From Oscillospiraceae bacterium (GTDB lineage Bacteria > Bacillota > Clostridia > Oscillospirales > Butyricicoccaceae): a stretch of 35,743 nt of DNA. The notes under the pieces were generated by a model. The model was not told the origin of the DNA, did no database searches, and worked only from the letters and a program-made list of their open reading frames with translations. A program made the translations under genes and the position numbers. The stretch lies in contig SVKN01000019.1 of NCBI GenBank assembly GCA_015068445.1, positions 1 through 35,743 on the forward strand, written 5' to 3'. Positions 32,808-35,743 of the stretch are shown here, piece by piece (positions within the stretch are counted from its first letter, which is position 1; every line of letters starts with the position of its first letter).

Positions 32808-33727
32808 GTATCAAACTGCATTCGACGCCGAATATGGATGCGGTTTACCGGGCATTTAAGCAGTATTCGGAAAGTATTCAGCTGCCAGTCGAGAGCTTAC
32901 TATCCGACATGTTGGACTATGCACGGCTGTATGAAAAGCTTCTGACGTGCAGAAGCGGTCTCAAGGAGTCAGCGCTCGATGACTGCCTGTTTAGAATGTC
33001 GCGACTTGAGATCACTGTGGCAAGACCTTTCTTTATGGAGGTGCTCAGGCTTCAGAAAGAGGGCAAAATATCGATTCCTGATCTGCTGAAGGTCTTTCTG
33101 ACGACGGAAAGCTTTCTTTTCCGTCGCAATATTTGTGATGTTCCGACGAACTCTCTAAACAAGCTGTTCGTCAACCTTAATCGTGAAATCATCCGTTTCG
33201 AGAATAACGCCGATAATTACCTGCAAAAGTTTGTTTACGCTCTTAGAGCTAAAAAAGAGAGCGTCAGATTCCCCGATGACGAGGAGTTCAATCAGGCGCT
33301 GGCAAACAAACAGGTTTATTTGATGCGTGGCCGGTACAAACAGTATATGTTTGAACGCTTTGAGAATGGCGGCACAAGGGAGATCAAGCAATTCTATGAA
33401 CAATTGGATCAACGTGTTTATACGATCGAGCACATCATGCCTCAGCATCTGCGGCAGGAGTGGATCGATGCGTTGGGCAAAGACGCGGCAAAGATCCATG
33501 AAGAGTGGCTTCACCGCTTAGCGAACCTGACACTTACGGCATACAACCCGGAACTCAGCGACCGACCCTTCGCCGAAAAACGGGATACGGAGGAATATGG
33601 TTATAAAAACAGCGGCCTTCGTATGAACCAGAAAATCGCCCAGAAAGAGGCTTGGGGTCTTGCGGAACTTGAGGAACGCAATCGTGAAATGATCCAGAAA
33701 GCTGATGAGATATGGGCATGTCCTTAG
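32804..33727 (+). pseudogene. Fragment 2: helical linker and DUF1524 HNH-type domain
   Basis: 307 codons, open from a TTG that is only a by-product of the frameshift and has no ribosome site. The first 180 residues continue the DUF262 helical part; at about 205-260 the DUF1524 signature appears: TIEHIMPQHLRQEW (E209, H210) and HRLANLTLTAYNPELSD, the nuclease site of GmrD-type subunits. It ends ADEIWACP before an in-frame TAG. Confidence 0.8.
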
Positions 33728-35080
33728 AGCTCCTTTATTCCGTCAGTTAAGGAATATGATGCCTATACGCTTGATGATGAGTCGGTCGACCTGACAGGCG
33801 AAACGCTCGTAAAACATGAGTATATGGGCAATGAGCATGTGGTGGACAGCTGGGCTGATATGTTCGAACGAGTCATTCGGTATTTGCATCAACAGGACAA
33901 GTCAGTTCTGGCCGGGATCGCTTACGGAGGTTTGAAGACAGACCTTACGTCCTGTATCAGCAGCGACCAGGAGCAATTCCGAAATCCGCTGCAGATCGAT
34001 CATGGAATCTATATCGAAAAGAGTACCAGCACAGCCTCCAAAATCAGTATTCTGCGCCGCCTGTTTGCTCTTTATAAAGCTGATCCCATGGATCTTGTGT
34101 TTTATCTGCAGGAGCCCGATCACGGCAAGGCTGCGGACGAAGCAAGAACAGCCCTTCGACGCAGATATTGGGAATACGCCTTGCCGATCCTGCAAAAGAA
34201 AAACGCTGCACGCGGCCTGTTCTCGAGTTGCAGCCCGACGGGGAACAACAGTGCATCCGGGTTCTTCCGGATCAGCGGGTTCTGTGTTATCTGCGTTTCC
34301 AATTTTGATAGTGCAAGGGTGGATTTTTATCTCGGCAAACCTGATGCTGCCGAAAACAAAAAAGCCTTTGATTTGCTGTACAGTCATAAAAGCGAAATTG
34401 AATCGAAAATCGGAACCCAATTGCTTTGGTATCGACTGGATGATAAGAAAGCGTCTTCAATATCTGTGAAGCTTGAATACGTCAGCCTTGAAAACGAAGC
34501 GGATTGGCCCAGAATGGCGCAGTTCCAGGCGGATTGGAGCTTTAAGCTGTGTGAAACGATCCTGCCGTATCTTCAGGATCCAAACGACACTTCCGTTCGT
34601 TTGGACCACATTGCTGTGCTGTTGCGTCAGTGGATGATTGACCGCGATGACGTAGAAGCCTGTCTTAGGAATTGCAACCGAACGTATACGCGCTTTATGA
34701 CGAAGAAGATGTCTGAAATCCTGCCGAAAGCACCGGGTATGCTCAGCAGCTGGAAGACGGAGAACCATTATTTCTATGAAATCAAGAATAATGAGAAGGG
34801 AGTTGTATTGCAGTTAGCGATCAACTGTCATAATATGCCTGAAAACCAAAAGGTATTGTACAGCAGGATTAATGAACTCTTTCCTTCTCACCATGATTTC
34901 AAGAATTATATCATCCCGTTTAAAACAGATTATTTAGCGCTGGATAAGCATCCCACGCAGAAACAAGTGTCAGACGAAATGGATCGTTGTATGGAGGTTC
35001 TTCATAGCTTTGAAGCCGATCTGGAATGCGCTCTGAAGCAGGAAGAAATGACGCCGCCGTTGTCAGAAGCGTCGGTGTAA
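33728..35080 (+). pseudogene. Fragment 3: linker and DUF4268 domain after the in-frame TAG
   Basis: Reading continues in the same frame after the TAG (SSFIPSVKEYDAYTLDDESVDLTGETLVKH...), and the first Met (33824) falls in the middle of a conserved-looking stretch, which supports a lost sense codon instead of a separate gene. From about residue 100 after that Met, the DUF4268 pattern RRRYWEYALPIL, ISGFCVICVSNFDSARVDFYLGK, KSEIESKIGTQLLWYRLDDKKASSI and WPRMAQFQADW is visible. DUF4268 is a nuclease-like or accessory domain in restriction-type proteins. Confidence 0.75.
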
Positions 35081-35163
35081 AAGCGAAAGCTTTACTATAT
35101 ATTACCTAAGCAACGTTTTTATCGGTTTAACCCGGCGACGGGAAAACCCATGCGATCCATCAG

Positions 35164-35192
35164 CAAAAGAGCCTCCGGCTCTTTTGTTTTTT
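35164..35192 (+). terminator. Intrinsic terminator after the broken defence gene
   Basis: 10-bp arms CAAAAGAGCC/GGCTCTTTTG with a 3-nt loop and six T (35187-35192). Confidence 0.9.
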
Positions 35193-35307
35193 ACGGGTGA
35201 GTTGTTTATAGCTAACTGAAAAGGAAGATGATCCGCGGGTCTTTTGAAGCGGATATGATGCGCGCCGCACGGGCAGCTTTGCGATATCGTTTTGTTTCAG
35301 AATGGAC

Positions 35308-35336
35308 TTGTGCAAACGGCGGGGATACCATATAAT
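35308..35336 (+). promoter_or_regulatory. Promoter of the PAS-domain gene
   Basis: TTGTGC (35308-35313), 17 bp, TATAAT (35331-35336). The leader of about 73 bases contains a GC-rich hairpin, GCGGCG (35369-35374) with CGCCGC (35385-35390). Confidence 0.7.
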
Positions 35337-35415
35337 ATAAATTGGTTTATTATATGCAGAATCTACCCGCGGCGGGGCCCTCCGCGCCGCTTTCGCATAC
35401 CAAGGAGGATACCTG

Positions 35416-35743
35416 ATGTTTGGACAACACTTCCAGCTCAACGAGCAGACGATGCATATCGTGGAGGAGATCGGCCGGCACATGCCAGGCGGCTTCTTCA
35501 TCTATCAGAAACGCGCGCCCGAAAACCTGCTGTATGCCAACCAGGCGGTGATCGAGCTGTTCGGCTGCGATGATTTGGAGGACTTCAAGCGCCTGACCGG
35601 CTTCACCTTCCGGGGCATGCTCCATCCGGACGACTACGCGGCCATCGGCAAATCCATCGACGAGCAGATCGCGCGGAGCGCCGACAACCTCGACTATGTG
35701 GAGTACCGCATCGTCCGCAAGGACGGCTCCGTACGCTGGGTGG
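35416..35743 (+). CDS. PAS-domain signalling protein, N-terminal part only
   Basis: The ATG at 35416 has AAGGAGG upstream; the frame runs off the window after 109 codons. The visible part is a PAS fold: HIVEEIGRHMPGGFFIYQK, NLLYANQAVIELFGCDDLEDFKRLTGFTFRGMLHPDDYA, and DYVEYRIVRKDGSVRWV, the strand and PAC end that typically precede a GGDEF, EAL or histidine kinase domain. In clostridia such N-termini most often lead to diguanylate cyclases, which make cyclic di-GMP, but the output domain is outside the window. No membrane segment is seen before the PAS fold, so this sensor is probably cytoplasmic. Confidence 0.85.
   Translation, partial: MFGQHFQLNEQTMHIVEEIGRHMPGGFFIYQKRAPENLLYANQAVIELFGCDDLEDFKRLTGFTFRGMLHPDDYAAIGKSIDEQIARSADNLDYVEYRIVRKDGSVRWV

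Larger units (their letters stand above)
32040..35080 (+). pseudogene. Broken DUF262-DUF1524-DUF4268 gene (GmrSD-like, restriction/defence type)
   Basis: Three open frames in a row form one gene. The first (to 32807) changes to the second by a -1 shift at 32804, where GATTATTGAG lacks one base needed to continue D-Y-L-S-I. The second ends at an in-frame TAG (33725-33727), and the frame stays open without it into the third, ending at 35080. With one base restored, the length is exactly 1,014 codons. Domains in order are DUF262 (IPVYQRKYDW, DGQQRLTT), DUF1524 with its HNH-like IEHIMPQ, and DUF4268. This layout is like type IV (GmrSD) restriction enzymes, which cut modified phage DNA. The region has clearly lower GC and other codon use than its neighbours, suggesting transfer. 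The frameshift could be a sequencing error, but not easily both lesions. Confidence 0.82.
35081..35415. other. 335-bp gap with terminator, promoter and structured RNA-like segments
   Basis: No coding frame is credible. In order: a compact stem CCCG-GCGA-CGGG (GNRA-type loop) with outer arms GGTTT/AAACC at 35124-35148, a terminator at 35164-35192, an AT-rich stretch, a promoter at 35308-35336 and a GC-rich leader hairpin at 35369-35390. The first hairpin plus terminator may belong to the end of the broken gene transcript or to a small RNA. Confidence 0.5.

Noticed and set aside
32795-32812. Programmed -1 frameshift in the DUF262 gene
   Set aside because: No X-XXY-YYZ slippery heptamer and no strong downstream pseudoknot were seen, and a second lesion (TAG) follows in the same gene, so decay is more likely.
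35085-35192. c-di-GMP (GEMM) riboswitch before the PAS-domain gene
   Set aside because: GCAAAAGAGCCTCCGGC looks superficially like part of GEMM-I, but it is just the terminator stem, and the other conserved GEMM blocks are absent. The PAS-gene promoter also lies downstream of it.

Overview
The window reads as a GC-rich chromosome segment of a Firmicute (Bacillota), most likely class Clostridia and plausibly a gut Oscillospiraceae-type anaerobe. This rests on AGGAGG-type ribosome binding sites, consensus sigma-A promoters (several TTGACA-17-TATAAT), dense intrinsic terminators, a YolD-like protein behind a Y-family polymerase, a FeoB-associated Cys-rich protein, rubredoxin and DUF1858 redox domains, and GC-rich codon use. 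The taxonomic call is inference. No rRNA, tRNA, CRISPR array or intact transposase gene was seen.

Layout. 1-756: end of a UV-type Y-family DNA polymerase coupled to a YolD-like gene. 810-2268 (minus): YgjP-type metallopeptidase, a zinc-ribbon membrane protein and a small membrane protein in one coupled operon. 2291-2866: divergent promoters sharing a -35 region, then an iron-type two-gene unit (FeoB-associated protein, DUF1858 redox protein) behind a DtxR-like dyad. 2853-3104: a compact element of five consecutive hairpins between 21-bp direct repeats, seated in a terminator. 3108-9707: Nudix hydrolase, amidohydrolase, autoregulated MerR regulator, ftsH-prsW membrane protease operon, class V aminotransferase. 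9764-13403: MBL-rubredoxin fusion with a DUF2461 gene, diverging across a large nested palindrome from an unfamiliar twin-HTH regulator. 13641-17689: guaB, a lipoprotein and rarA. 18022-24189: a low-GC lipoprotein, a GNAT, an M42 peptidase, a nitroreductase plus ADP-ribosylglycohydrolase pair, and a beta-CASP metallo-hydrolase. 24309-25939 (minus): CHAP-type hydrolase, histidine phosphatase, flavodoxin.

26062-28746 is a tightly coupled four-gene operon: a radical SAM enzyme with CX4CX2C spacing, an FMN split-barrel protein, an unknown protein and a deformylase-like protein lacking the usual motif 1 Gln. Each junction is an ATGA overlap. After it come an AAA ATPase, a MATE exporter and a ribokinase-type kinase.

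32040-35080 is a visibly lower-GC island holding one decayed gene of about 1,013 codons for a DUF262-DUF1524-DUF4268 (GmrSD-like, restriction or defence type) protein, broken by one -1 frameshift and one in-frame TAG. The window ends inside a PAS-domain signalling gene.

The strongest candidates for something undescribed are the hairpin-array element, the twin-HTH regulator with its nested palindrome, and the radical SAM to deformylase-like operon.
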